From the NCBI GenBank assembly GCA_937967465.1, contig CALBSW010000080.1, positions 1-5,132 of the forward strand: a DNA stretch of 5,132 nucleotides, given 5' to 3'. Below are positions 1 through 5,132 of this stretch, piece by piece (position 1 is the first letter of the stretch; each line of letters starts with the position of its first letter). A program made the position numbers and the translations under genes. The notes under the pieces are model-generated. The model did no database searches and was not told the origin of the DNA. It worked only from the letters and a program-made list of their open reading frames with translations. The DNA is from an uncultured Flavobacteriales bacterium (GTDB lineage Bacteria > Bacteroidota > Bacteroidia > Flavobacteriales_D > Sanyastnellaceae).

Positions 1-416
1 GCCCAAGTCACCACTGCAGTGCAATCGCCAGAGTCGTTGTCGACGTTGATGTCAGCCGGCATGTCGCTCAATACGGGATCTTCATCATCGGTGATGGTGA
101 TGGTGAAGCTGGCAGCTGACATGTTGCCTGCGGCGTCCATGGCCGTGTAGGTCACGGTGGTGATGCCCACGGCAAACAGCTCTCCTGGAGATGCATCCGA
201 GGTGAAAGACGACAGTTCGCAGTCATCTTCAGCGGTCGGGATGGTCCAGCTGATGTTGGTGGTGCAGAGGCCCGCATCCGCCGTGCCGGTGATGTTGGCC
301 GGCATGTTGGAGATGACAGGTGCATCCGTGTCAGGGGAGCACTGGGCGTTCAGCGAGGCCGTGCTGGAGACCAGCAAAATCAGGCACATGCCGAAGAAAG
401 CGTTCAAGAGGCGCAT
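1..416 (-). CDS. Secreted HYR (hyalin) repeat protein, N-terminal fragment
   Basis: The reading frame starts at an ATG (414-416) and is still open at the left edge, giving 138 codons plus two bases. An in-frame TGA lies a few codons upstream, so no earlier ATG is available. Residues 1-24 form a signal peptide: basic MRLLN start, hydrophobic core to about residue 20, probable cleavage after LNA (A24|Q25). The mature part begins an HYR-type Ig-like repeat: a D-x-PVI..MPANIT start (31-43), C51, W57, P60-T61-A62, C66, a G-x-TTVTYTA strand (84-92), DAAGN (94-98) and FTITITDDEDPV (104-115). A second unit then begins with the same landmarks (P114, P120, C132, W138), each 81 residues after its counterpart, so the period is ungapped. 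HYR domains are extracellular, adhesion-type beta-sandwich modules. Bacteroidota proteins of this type are often long and end in a type IX secretion or gliding-motility C-terminal domain, which cannot be checked here. No clear Shine-Dalgarno or -7 promoter was seen. Family call is firm; role and full length are unknown. Confidence 0.88.
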   Translation of the reverse strand, partial: MRLLNAFFGMCLILLVSSTASLNAQCSPDTDAPVISNMPANITGTADAGLCTTNISWTIPTAEDDCELSSFTSDASPGELFAVGITTVTYTAMDAAGNMSAASFTITITDDEDPVLSDMPADINVDNDSGDCTAVVTW

Positions 417-486
417 CGGTACAGAATTTGGCAATCACAAAGTACCGAGGCTTTCGGGAATCGGATAAGTATTATCTATCGATACA

Positions 487-569
487 TCGCATCTAACCTG
501 TGTTATATGCGACGTCCACAAATTTCTACCGGGTTCTGCGGCGTGAAGTAGGGTCTGTCGAGATGCGAC
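487..569. repeat. Three copies of TCGCAT/ATGCGA, two forming an inverted repeat
   Basis: TCGCAT at 487-492 and ATGCGA at 507-512 are exact inverted copies around a 14-base AT-rich spacer. Pairing can extend outward to nine positions with one mismatch (ACATCGCAT against ATGCGACGT). A third copy, ATGCGAC, is at 563-569, where it overlaps the 3' arm of a five-base inverted repeat GGGTC/GACCC (551-555 and 567-571). The copies lie 70-150 bases upstream of the HYR start codon. They could be operator half-sites or leader RNA structure, but six-base matches of this kind can also arise by chance. Confidence 0.4.
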
Positions 570-600
570 CCAAGTTTAGAGATGGACATGAGAGGGCGGG

Positions 601-627
601 CAAAAAGGAGGGTGTTGCACCTTTTTG
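601..627. repeat. Inverted repeat CAAAAAGG / CCTTTTTG
   Basis: CAAAAAGG (601-608) and CCTTTTTG (620-627) are perfect eight-base inverted copies with an 11-base spacer. The A-tract / stem / T-tract shape resembles a bidirectional intrinsic terminator, but the stem has only three G-C pairs of which two are adjacent to the loop, so it would be weak. It lies about 65 bases beyond the strong secDF terminator and could be a backup stop for read-through, a leader hairpin of the HYR transcript, or chance. Confidence 0.35.
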
Positions 628-690
628 AGCCGCGGATGAGGGGCGCTTTTGAGCCCATCCAGATCCGGTCACATTGGACGTGAGGGCACG

Positions 691-723
691 AAAAAGCCCC
701 GGACCGAATGGGCCCGGGGCTTT
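691..723 (-). terminator. Rho-independent terminator of secDF
   Basis: The arms AAAGCCCCGG (693-702) and CCGGGGCTTT (714-723) are perfectly complementary. The stem can extend past one A-C mismatch by two further pairs (C704-G712, C705-G711), leaving a five-base loop. Read on the minus strand, the GC-rich stem runs into five T residues (complement of 691-695), the classic intrinsic terminator form. It begins 22 bases after the secDF TAA stop. The plus-strand reading has only three T residues, so termination should be mainly in the secDF direction. It separates secDF from the HYR gene, implying separate transcription. Confidence 0.9.
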
Positions 724-745
724 CTGAATTCAGGGTGAATCCGAC

Positions 746-3670
746 TTACGCCTTGGCGGTGTCCTTGCTCAAGTCGACCACCGTCGGGGTGGCGATGAAG
801 ATGGAGCTGTAGGTACCGACCACGACACCGACCATGAGGGCGAAGACGAAGCCCTTGATGTTGTCGCCTCCGAAGAGGAAGATGGTCAGCAACACCACGA
901 AGGTGGAGAGGGACGTGTTGATCGTCCGGCTCAGCGTGCTGTTGAGCGCGAGGTTGAACACTTCCTTGCGGTCCTTCTTGGAGCCGTACAGGCCGAAGTA
1001 CTCACGGATGCGGTCAAACACGACCACCGTATCGTTGATGGAGTAACCGATGACCGTCAGGATGGCGGCGATGAAGGCCTGGTCAATCTCCATGGTGAAC
1101 GGCAGGATGCCCCAGAAGATGCTGAAGAGCGAGAGCACGATCAGCACGTCGTGGACCATGGCGACGAGGGCGCCGAGTCCATACTGCCACTTGCGGAAGC
1201 GGATGAAGATGTACAGGAAGATGACAATCAGGGAGAAGACCGTGGCGTTGGTGGCCCCGCGGCGGAAGTCGTCGCTGATGGTGCCGTCGACCTTGTTGTA
1301 GCGGTCCACCGTGTAGGCGCCTGCGCCGGATGCTTCCAAGCCGGAGGCAAGGGCAGCTTGAATCTGCTCGTCCTGGTTCTCGGCTTCGCTGTCGATCATG
1401 AAGTTGGTCATGATCCGCACCTGCCGGTCGCTCTCCTTGGTCTGGACCAAGGGGTTGCCAGCCGTTCCGTCCTCGGTGAAGGCCACGCTCAATGCGTCGC
1501 GGACACTCTGCACGTCGACCGGTTGCTCGAAGCTCACATCAAACGTGGAGCCTCCGGAGAATTCCACGCCGTAGTTCAAGCCCTTCGTCGAGAGGCTGGC
1601 CAGGCCACCCGCGATCACGAGGGCGCTGACGATGTAAGCCATGCGGCGGCGTGCAATGAACGGGATGGCCGACTTCGTGAACCAGTTCTCGGTCATCTTG
1701 GAGGAGAAGGACATGCCCTTCTTGTTGTCCATCCGGGAGTAGAACACGAGGCGGGTCAGCACGATGGCGCTGAACAAGGAAGTGAAGATGCCCACCATCA
1801 GCGTCGTGGCGAAGCCGCGGATGGCACCGCTACCGAAGCTGTACAGGATGATGGCCGTCAACAACGTGGTGATGTTGGCGTCAATGATGGCGCTGTAGGC
1901 TTTGGAGTAGCCTTCCTTCACAGCACCAGCGAGGCCCTTGCCTGCGCGCATTTCCTCTCGGATGCGCTCGTAGATGAGCACGTTGGCGTCCACGGCCATA
2001 CCGATGGTCAGGACGATACCGGCGATGCCGGGCAGGGTCAAGGCCGCTCCCAAGGAGGAGAGGGCACCAATCAAGAAGAACAGGTTGGCGATGAGCGCGA
2101 TGTTGCTCACCACACCCGCGCCGCGGTAGTAGAAGATCATGTAGACCAACACCACGAGGAGGGCGAAGATGAACGAGCTGAGGCCCGCCTTGATGTTTTC
2201 CTCACCGAGCTGCGGTCCCACGGACACCTCGTCCACGATGCGGGCGGGGGCGGGGAGAGAGCCGGCTTTCAGGAGGCTGGCCAGGTCTTCGGCTTCGATG
2301 AGCTTCTGCTCGGCGGTCTGTCCGGTGCCGAAGCTGATCTGGGAACGTCCGTTGAGGATGGCGCTGTTGACGTTGGGGGCGGAGAACACGAGGTTGTCCA
2401 AGACCACGGCCACGGCGCGGTTGTTGTCGGCAGCGGCGGCCTTGGTCATCTGTCCCCAGATGCCGGCGCCTTCGCCGTTCATGGTCATGTTGCAGACCAC
2501 GTCACCGATCTCGTCGTAACCGACGCGGGCGTCGACGATGCTCTTGCCGTCCAACTTGGCCTTGCCGCGGCCACTCTGGTCCTGGATGGCGTACAGGGTG
2601 GACACGTTGCCGTTGCTTTTGGCGCTCCACAACAGGCGGAGGTCATTGCCGAGGGCGGCCTTGACAGCGGGCATGCGAAGAATGGTATTCACGTCACCGG
2701 TGTCCGCTTCGACGCTGTAGCCCACGATGCTGGTGCGGGCGGTGCGCTCGGGCTGGAGAACCGCGAAGAGCGGATTCTTGGCGCGCAGTTGCTCGGTGGT
2801 GAGCGCGGTGTCGGCCGGCGCATCTGCTGCATACAGGTCGGGGCGCATGGCCTGACCGGCGGCGATGTTCGCGTCTGCGATGCGCTGGGCCACCTCCTCA
2901 TTGAAGAAGGTCTCCCAGAACTCGAGGTTGGCCGTGGACTTCAGCTGCTTCCGTGCGCGGGCCGGGTCGTCGATGCCCGGGAGCTCCACGAGGATGCGGC
3001 CGCTGAAGGACAGCTTTTGCACGTTGGGTTGTGCCACACCGAGTTGGTCAATTCGCTTGCGAATGATGTTCTCGGTGTTGTTGATGGCCGTCTCCGCCTC
3101 TGCACGGAGAATGGCGAGGATCTCATCGTCGGTGCTCTTCTGTGGGAAGAGGTCCCGGTTTTCCATGTTGTGGAACAAGCGCCACAGCTCGACGTCTCCT
3201 CCCTGGGCGGCCCATGCTTGACCGAAGAGGGTGATGAAGTCAGCGTTGGATTCCCGGCGCGCGGCCTTGGCTTCTGCGATGGCAGCGCGGAATTCGGCGT
3301 TCGTGTTGTAATCGGCGAGGGCGATGACGAGGTCCGGGATGGACACTTCGAGGGTCACGCTCATGCCACCGCGGAGGTCGAGGCCGAGGTTCAGCTCTTG
3401 CTCTTTGGCCTCACGATAGGTCTGGCCGAAAACCGGAACAATGGCGGAATCGCCCTTGGCACGGAGGTATGCCTTGGCCTCTTTGGAGGCGGTGGCGTCG
3501 AATTCGGCTTCCGTGATGTCGCCGGATTGAAGCAGCTGCTCGGCTTCGTAGACACCCTGCGCAGCGGCTTCCTTCTCAAACTCGCTCGAGAAGTAGTTGA
3601 AGCTGAGCGTATACAGGGTGGCCAATGCGAGGAGCACCGTGAAGATCAGGACGGCACTTTTGTTCTGCAT
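746..3670 (-). CDS. secDF: Fused protein translocase subunit SecDF
   Basis: Inner-membrane accessory motor of the Sec translocon: SecDF uses the proton gradient to help pull preproteins out of SecYEG on the periplasmic side. The 974-residue protein has the SecD half first (about 1-650) and the SecF half after it. Helix 1 spans about 7-27. The periplasmic SecD head follows, with LGLDLRGGM (95-103), RIDQLGVAQPNVQ (206-218) and ILVELPG (226-232). Five helices cover about 494-645 and include GMAVDANV, whose D561 matches the transport-essential helix-4 aspartate. SecF starts with a helix at about 676-695, then GLNYGVEFSGGS (697-708), a periplasmic P4-like domain, and five helices from about 808. 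GYSINDTVVVFDR (875-887) carries D880 and TLSRTINTS (912-920) carries R915, matching E. coli SecF D213 and R247. All key proton-path residues are present, so it should be functional. About 65 residues lie between helix 1 and LGLDLRGG, longer than in E. coli SecD but usual in Bacteroidota. The ATG start sits 23 bases after a -7 element, with no Shine-Dalgarno. A terminator follows the TAA. Confidence 0.97.
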   Translation of the reverse strand: MQNKSAVLIFTVLLALATLYTLSFNYFSSEFEKEAAAQGVYEAEQLLQSGDITEAEFDATASKEAKAYLRAKGDSAIVPVFGQTYREAKEQELNLGLDLRGGMSVTLEVSIPDLVIALADYNTNAEFRAAIAEAKAARRESNADFITLFGQAWAAQGGDVELWRLFHNMENRDLFPQKSTDDEILAILRAEAETAINNTENIIRKRIDQLGVAQPNVQKLSFSGRILVELPGIDDPARARKQLKSTANLEFWETFFNEEVAQRIADANIAAGQAMRPDLYAADAPADTALTTEQLRAKNPLFAVLQPERTARTSIVGYSVEADTGDVNTILRMPAVKAALGNDLRLLWSAKSNGNVSTLYAIQDQSGRGKAKLDGKSIVDARVGYDEIGDVVCNMTMNGEGAGIWGQMTKAAAADNNRAVAVVLDNLVFSAPNVNSAILNGRSQISFGTGQTAEQKLIEAEDLASLLKAGSLPAPARIVDEVSVGPQLGEENIKAGLSSFIFALLVVLVYMIFYYRGAGVVSNIALIANLFFLIGALSSLGAALTLPGIAGIVLTIGMAVDANVLIYERIREEMRAGKGLAGAVKEGYSKAYSAIIDANITTLLTAIILYSFGSGAIRGFATTLMVGIFTSLFSAIVLTRLVFYSRMDNKKGMSFSSKMTENWFTKSAIPFIARRRMAYIVSALVIAGGLASLSTKGLNYGVEFSGGSTFDVSFEQPVDVQSVRDALSVAFTEDGTAGNPLVQTKESDRQVRIMTNFMIDSEAENQDEQIQAALASGLEASGAGAYTVDRYNKVDGTISDDFRRGATNATVFSLIVIFLYIFIRFRKWQYGLGALVAMVHDVLIVLSLFSIFWGILPFTMEIDQAFIAAILTVIGYSINDTVVVFDRIREYFGLYGSKKDRKEVFNLALNSTLSRTINTSLSTFVVLLTIFLFGGDNIKGFVFALMVGVVVGTYSSIFIATPTVVDLSKDTAKA

Positions 3671-3693
3671 GGTTCAGGTGTTTTTAAGGTCCG

Positions 3694-3701
3694 CAAAGAT
3701 A
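3694..3701 (-). promoter_or_regulatory. secDF promoter -7 element (TATCTTTG)
   Basis: Read on the minus strand, this is TATCTTTG, a perfect match to the Bacteroidota -7 consensus TAnnTTTG. It ends 23 bases before the secDF ATG, giving an expected leader of roughly 15-20 bases. The upstream TTG element is not clear: the nearest is a CTG with a 16-base spacer (minus-strand reading of 3718-3720). The leader is A-rich and lacks a Shine-Dalgarno, which is normal in this phylum. Confidence 0.7.
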
Positions 3702-3728
3702 GATAAAACGCGGTGTACAGGGTCTGTG

Positions 3729-3742
3729 GGCCTCCAAAGGCC
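3729..3742. repeat. Short palindrome GGCCT-ccaa-AGGCC in the divergent promoter region
   Basis: A perfect five-base inverted repeat with a four-base spacer lies between the two outward-facing promoters, about 28 bases behind the secDF -7 element and 13 bases behind the putative one of the DUF4159 gene. Its position would suit an operator acting on both genes, but it is short and GC-rich and could easily be chance. Confidence 0.3.
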
Positions 3743-3755
3743 GCGGGGTTTGAAT

Positions 3756-3763
3756 TACCTTCG
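3756..3763 (+). promoter_or_regulatory. Putative -7 element of the DUF4159 gene (TACCTTCG)
   Basis: TACCTTCG differs from the Bacteroidota TAnnTTTG consensus at one position. It ends only five bases before the ATG at 3769, so transcription from it would start at or next to the start codon and give a leaderless or nearly leaderless mRNA. No TTG was seen at the usual distance upstream. The other possibility is that the true promoter overlaps the secDF promoter further upstream. Confidence 0.45.
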
Positions 3764-3768
3764 TCTAC

Positions 3769-4500
3769 ATGGCGCACAGCATCACGGTGAAGGAGGGACG
3801 ATTACGTCAGTTTTGCGTGCAGGGTTGCGCTGTGGCGTCTGTTTTTTTCGTCGGTCTCCTCCCGGTTTTGTCAGGGTGGAATTCCACCGCAGCGCAGGAG
3901 GTGCAATTGGCTGTACTTCAGTACAAAGGCGGGGGGGATTGGTACTCCAACCCGACGGCGGTTCCGAACCTGGTGGAATTCTGCAACGCCGAACTGGACA
4001 CGGGGTTTGACGAGGCCGTGCCTTACGTGGAAGTCGGTTCACCCCAGCTGTTCAATTACCCCTTCGTGCACATGACCGGCCACGGCAACGTGGTCTTCAC
4101 GCCTTCCGAGGCCCGCAACTTGCGCACCTGGCTTGAGGCCGGAGGGTTCCTGCACATCAGCGACAACTATGGCATGGCGCCCTACGTCCGCAAGGAGATG
4201 GAAAAGGTGTTTCCGGAGTTGAGTTGGGTGGAGCTGCCCTTCGAGCACCCGGTTTACCACGCCGAATACGAGTTTGAAGAAGGGTTGCCCAAAGTGCACG
4301 AGCACGACGGAGAGGCCCCGCGCGGTTACGGATTGCTGCTGGACGGCCGCCTCGTGTGCTATTTCGACGAAGAATGTGACCTCGGAGACGGTTGGGAGGA
4401 CTACGCTGTACACCGCGATCCCGAACCCGTTCGCCGCCGCGCGCTGGAGATGGGGGCCAACCTCGTCAGCTTCGCGTTGTCAGGCGCCCGCGACGACTGA
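3769..4500 (+). CDS. Exported DUF4159 family protein
   Basis: The 243-residue product begins with a signal peptide: an n-region with K8, R11 and R13, a hydrophobic core at about 20-36, and probable cleavage around STAAQ (39-43). C20 sits in that core without a lipobox, so it is not an obvious lipoprotein. The mature part is a full-length DUF4159 domain with its familiar landmarks: YKGGGDWYSNPT (52-63), TGHGNVVF (103-110), GGFLHISDNYGM (125-136), the proximal LPFEHPVY (156-163), HEHDG (177-181) and CDLGDGWED (203-211). The family is thought to have a glutamine-amidotransferase-like Rossmann fold, but I know of no assigned reaction, so the role stays unknown. The clustered H, D and C residues could suggest a metal or catalytic site; that is inference. 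It diverges from secDF and converges on the DUF4389 gene, abutting it at the stop. The ATG is chosen because it gives a complete signal peptide and the next Met (102) is inside the domain. A run of seven G bases (3931-3937) encodes part of the GGGD motif; the frame is intact. Confidence 0.9.
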   Translation: MAHSITVKEGRLRQFCVQGCAVASVFFVGLLPVLSGWNSTAAQEVQLAVLQYKGGGDWYSNPTAVPNLVEFCNAELDTGFDEAVPYVEVGSPQLFNYPFVHMTGHGNVVFTPSEARNLRTWLEAGGFLHISDNYGMAPYVRKEMEKVFPELSWVELPFEHPVYHAEYEFEEGLPKVHEHDGEAPRGYGLLLDGRLVCYFDEECDLGDGWEDYAVHRDPEPVRRRALEMGANLVSFALSGARDD

Positions 4501-5094
4501 TCATGCCAGGGCCCGCCCGGTGAAGGGCGGGTACTCCTCGGTCATGTAGAGCAGGTAGGCATTGAGCCGGGTCCCCCACCGCATCTGTTCCTCGCACCAG
4601 GTGAACCAGTTCTCAGGGAATCGTCCTGTGAACAGGATGGCCCACCACGCCAGAAAATTCAGGAAGAGGACCCAATACGCCCTGAAGACCAGGATGACCG
4701 CATGTGGGAAGATGATGAGTCCTCCCAGCAGGCCGCGGACGAGGGCCTCGTATCGCGGTACGTCCTCTCTGTAGGGGATATGGAGTTGGATGCTGGGGTG
4801 CTCGCCGCTGAGTCCAAAGGCGGGGTAGCCGTCGGCCATGTTGAGCAGGGTCGCGTTGAGCCTGAGATTCCAGTTGAGGATGCCGAGCTGGGTATCAAAC
4901 CAGTTGCGCGGGTATTTGCCGGTGAACAGGACCACCCAGAACGTGAGGAATTGGAGAATGGCGCCCCACAGGCCGACGAATATCAGGGCGATGGCATGGG
5001 GAATGAAGATGTAGAAAACGCCGAAGATGGAGCGGAGCAGGAGTTCGCCGCGGGAATACGACGCCTGTCTCCGGATGGAGAGGGTGATGTCCAT
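4501..5094 (-). CDS. Tandem DUF4389 integral membrane protein
   Basis: The 197-residue product consists of two DUF4389 units (about residues 14-94 and 112-192). Each unit has a hydrophobic block that probably makes two membrane segments (about 22-58 and 120-156), then a polar amphipathic stretch ending in YPAF (90-93) or YPPF (188-191). Shared landmarks are PHA (32-34 and 130-132), LFTG (56-59 and 154-157), NWF (64-66 and 162-164) and RLN (78-80 and 176-178), always 98 residues apart. There is no signal peptide; the N-terminus MDITLSIRRQASYSRGE matches how I recall the family starting, which supports the ATG at 5092-5094. The frame is open from there to the right edge, so a longer N-terminus cannot be strictly excluded. 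The function of DUF4389 proteins is unknown to me. It converges with the DUF4159 gene with no bases between the stop codons. No -7 element is visible in the 38 bases upstream, so its promoter may lie outside the window. Confidence 0.88.
   Translation of the reverse strand: MDITLSIRRQASYSRGELLLRSIFGVFYIFIPHAIALIFVGLWGAILQFLTFWVVLFTGKYPRNWFDTQLGILNWNLRLNATLLNMADGYPAFGLSGEHPSIQLHIPYREDVPRYEALVRGLLGGLIIFPHAVILVFRAYWVLFLNFLAWWAILFTGRFPENWFTWCEEQMRWGTRLNAYLLYMTEEYPPFTGRALA
4512..4531. repeat. GC-rich hairpin at the convergent gene end
   Basis: CCCGCCC (4512-4518) and GGGCGGG (4525-4531) form a perfect seven-base-pair stem with a six-base loop. It lies inside the last codons of the DUF4389 gene and 11 bases after the stop of the DUF4159 gene. 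There is no T-tract on either side, so it is not a standard intrinsic terminator, but it could protect the 3' end of the DUF4159 mRNA or assist termination. It could also simply reflect GC-rich codons. Confidence 0.4.
4519..5055 (-). repeat. Internal duplication within the DUF4389 gene
   Basis: The two protein units align without gaps at an offset of 98 residues (294 bases). Unit 1 corresponds to about 4813-5055 and unit 2 to about 4519-4761. Conserved positions include PHA, the spaced tryptophans of the hydrophobic block, LFTG, NWF, RLN and YPxF. Many other positions differ, so this is an old duplication rather than a recent copy; the DNA itself is not a near-identical repeat. Confidence 0.8.
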
Positions 5095-5132
5095 GGGTGT
5101 TGTGAAGTTGATTTGCTGTGACCGAGGCCACG

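Larger units (their letters stand above)
417..745. other. 329-bp gene-free region between secDF and the HYR gene
   Basis: This stretch holds no credible gene. Its right end carries the secDF terminator (691-723). The remainder (417-690) must serve as the upstream region of the minus-strand HYR gene. It is richer in A+T near the HYR start (about 420-510) than the flanking genes, as expected for promoter DNA. No full TAnnTTTG element was found there; the nearest resemblance is TACTTTGT on the minus strand about 20 bases before the ATG, with two mismatches and no TTG at the proper distance. Several short repeats occur (listed separately): TCGCAT-type copies at 487-569 and an 8-bp inverted repeat at 601-627. 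A 9-base direct repeat TTTTGAGCC occurs at 623-631 and 647-655. Confidence 0.7.

Noticed and set aside
81..112. Short GAT/GGT-like triplet repetition
   Set aside because: It encodes the alternating T-I-T-I strand normal in HYR repeats, so protein structure explains it without a microsatellite.
437..446. Possible -7 promoter element for the HYR gene (TACTTTGT on the minus strand)
   Set aside because: It misses the TAnnTTTG consensus at two positions and lacks a TTG upstream at the right distance, so it was not called as a feature.
157..468. Plus-strand open frame of 103 codons at the left end
   Set aside because: It is antisense to the HYR-repeat gene, whose signal peptide and repeat periodicity are clear. 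The product is M/S/V-rich without a domain.
1151..3706. A very long open frame (851 codons) on the plus strand opposite secDF
   Set aside because: It lies almost wholly antisense to a gene with unmistakable SecDF motifs. Its product is low-complexity, rich in G, A, E, D, H and V, with no recognisable domain, as expected when a GC-rich third-position bias on one strand removes stops from an opposite frame.
3931..3937. Run of seven G bases as a possible phase-variation tract in the DUF4159 gene
   Set aside because: It encodes glycines of the conserved GGGD motif, the frame is intact, and seven bases is short for a contingency locus in a GC-rich genome.
4039..4413. Minus-strand open frame of 124 codons opposite the DUF4159 gene
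   Set aside because: The plus-strand frame carries all DUF4159 motifs and a signal peptide; the opposite frame shows no family features.
4702..5121. Plus-strand open frame of 139 codons opposite the DUF4389 gene
   Set aside because: It mirrors a gene with a clear two-unit membrane-protein structure; the antisense product is acidic and featureless.

Overview
This window looks like chromosomal DNA of a fairly GC-rich member of the Bacteroidota. Four things point there: SecD and SecF are fused in one polypeptide, with an extended segment between the first membrane helix and the SecD head; the secDF start is preceded by a TAnnTTTG-type -7 element and no Shine-Dalgarno sequence; a DUF4159 protein and a duplicated DUF4389 membrane protein are present, both of which I know mainly from this phylum; and there is a secreted HYR (hyalin) repeat protein, common among Bacteroidota surface proteins. 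A finer taxonomic placement (for example within Flavobacteriales) would be a guess.

Layout from left to right. Positions 1-416 (minus strand) hold the first 138 codons of a secreted HYR-repeat protein that runs off the left edge. Positions 417-745 are a gene-free stretch with the secDF terminator (691-723) and several short inverted and direct repeats. Positions 746-3670 (minus) hold a complete secDF gene of 974 codons. Positions 3671-3768 are a 98-bp divergent promoter region. Positions 3769-4500 (plus) encode a 243-residue exported DUF4159 protein. Positions 4501-5094 (minus) encode a 197-residue multi-pass membrane protein made of two DUF4389 units. The last 38 bases are the upstream region of that gene and show nothing clear.

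How the genes relate. SecDF is the proton-driven accessory motor of the Sec translocon. The HYR protein and the DUF4159 protein both carry Sec-type signal peptides, so they are plausible clients of the general export route, but nothing here shows a dedicated partnership. secDF and the DUF4159 gene diverge from a shared intergenic region. The DUF4159 and DUF4389 genes converge with their stop codons directly abutting. No mobile element, CRISPR array, RNA gene or integration signature was seen. The window reads as core or near-core genome plus one surface protein, and I do not see convincing evidence of an undescribed multi-gene system. The two proteins of unknown function (DUF4159, DUF4389) are the most open questions.
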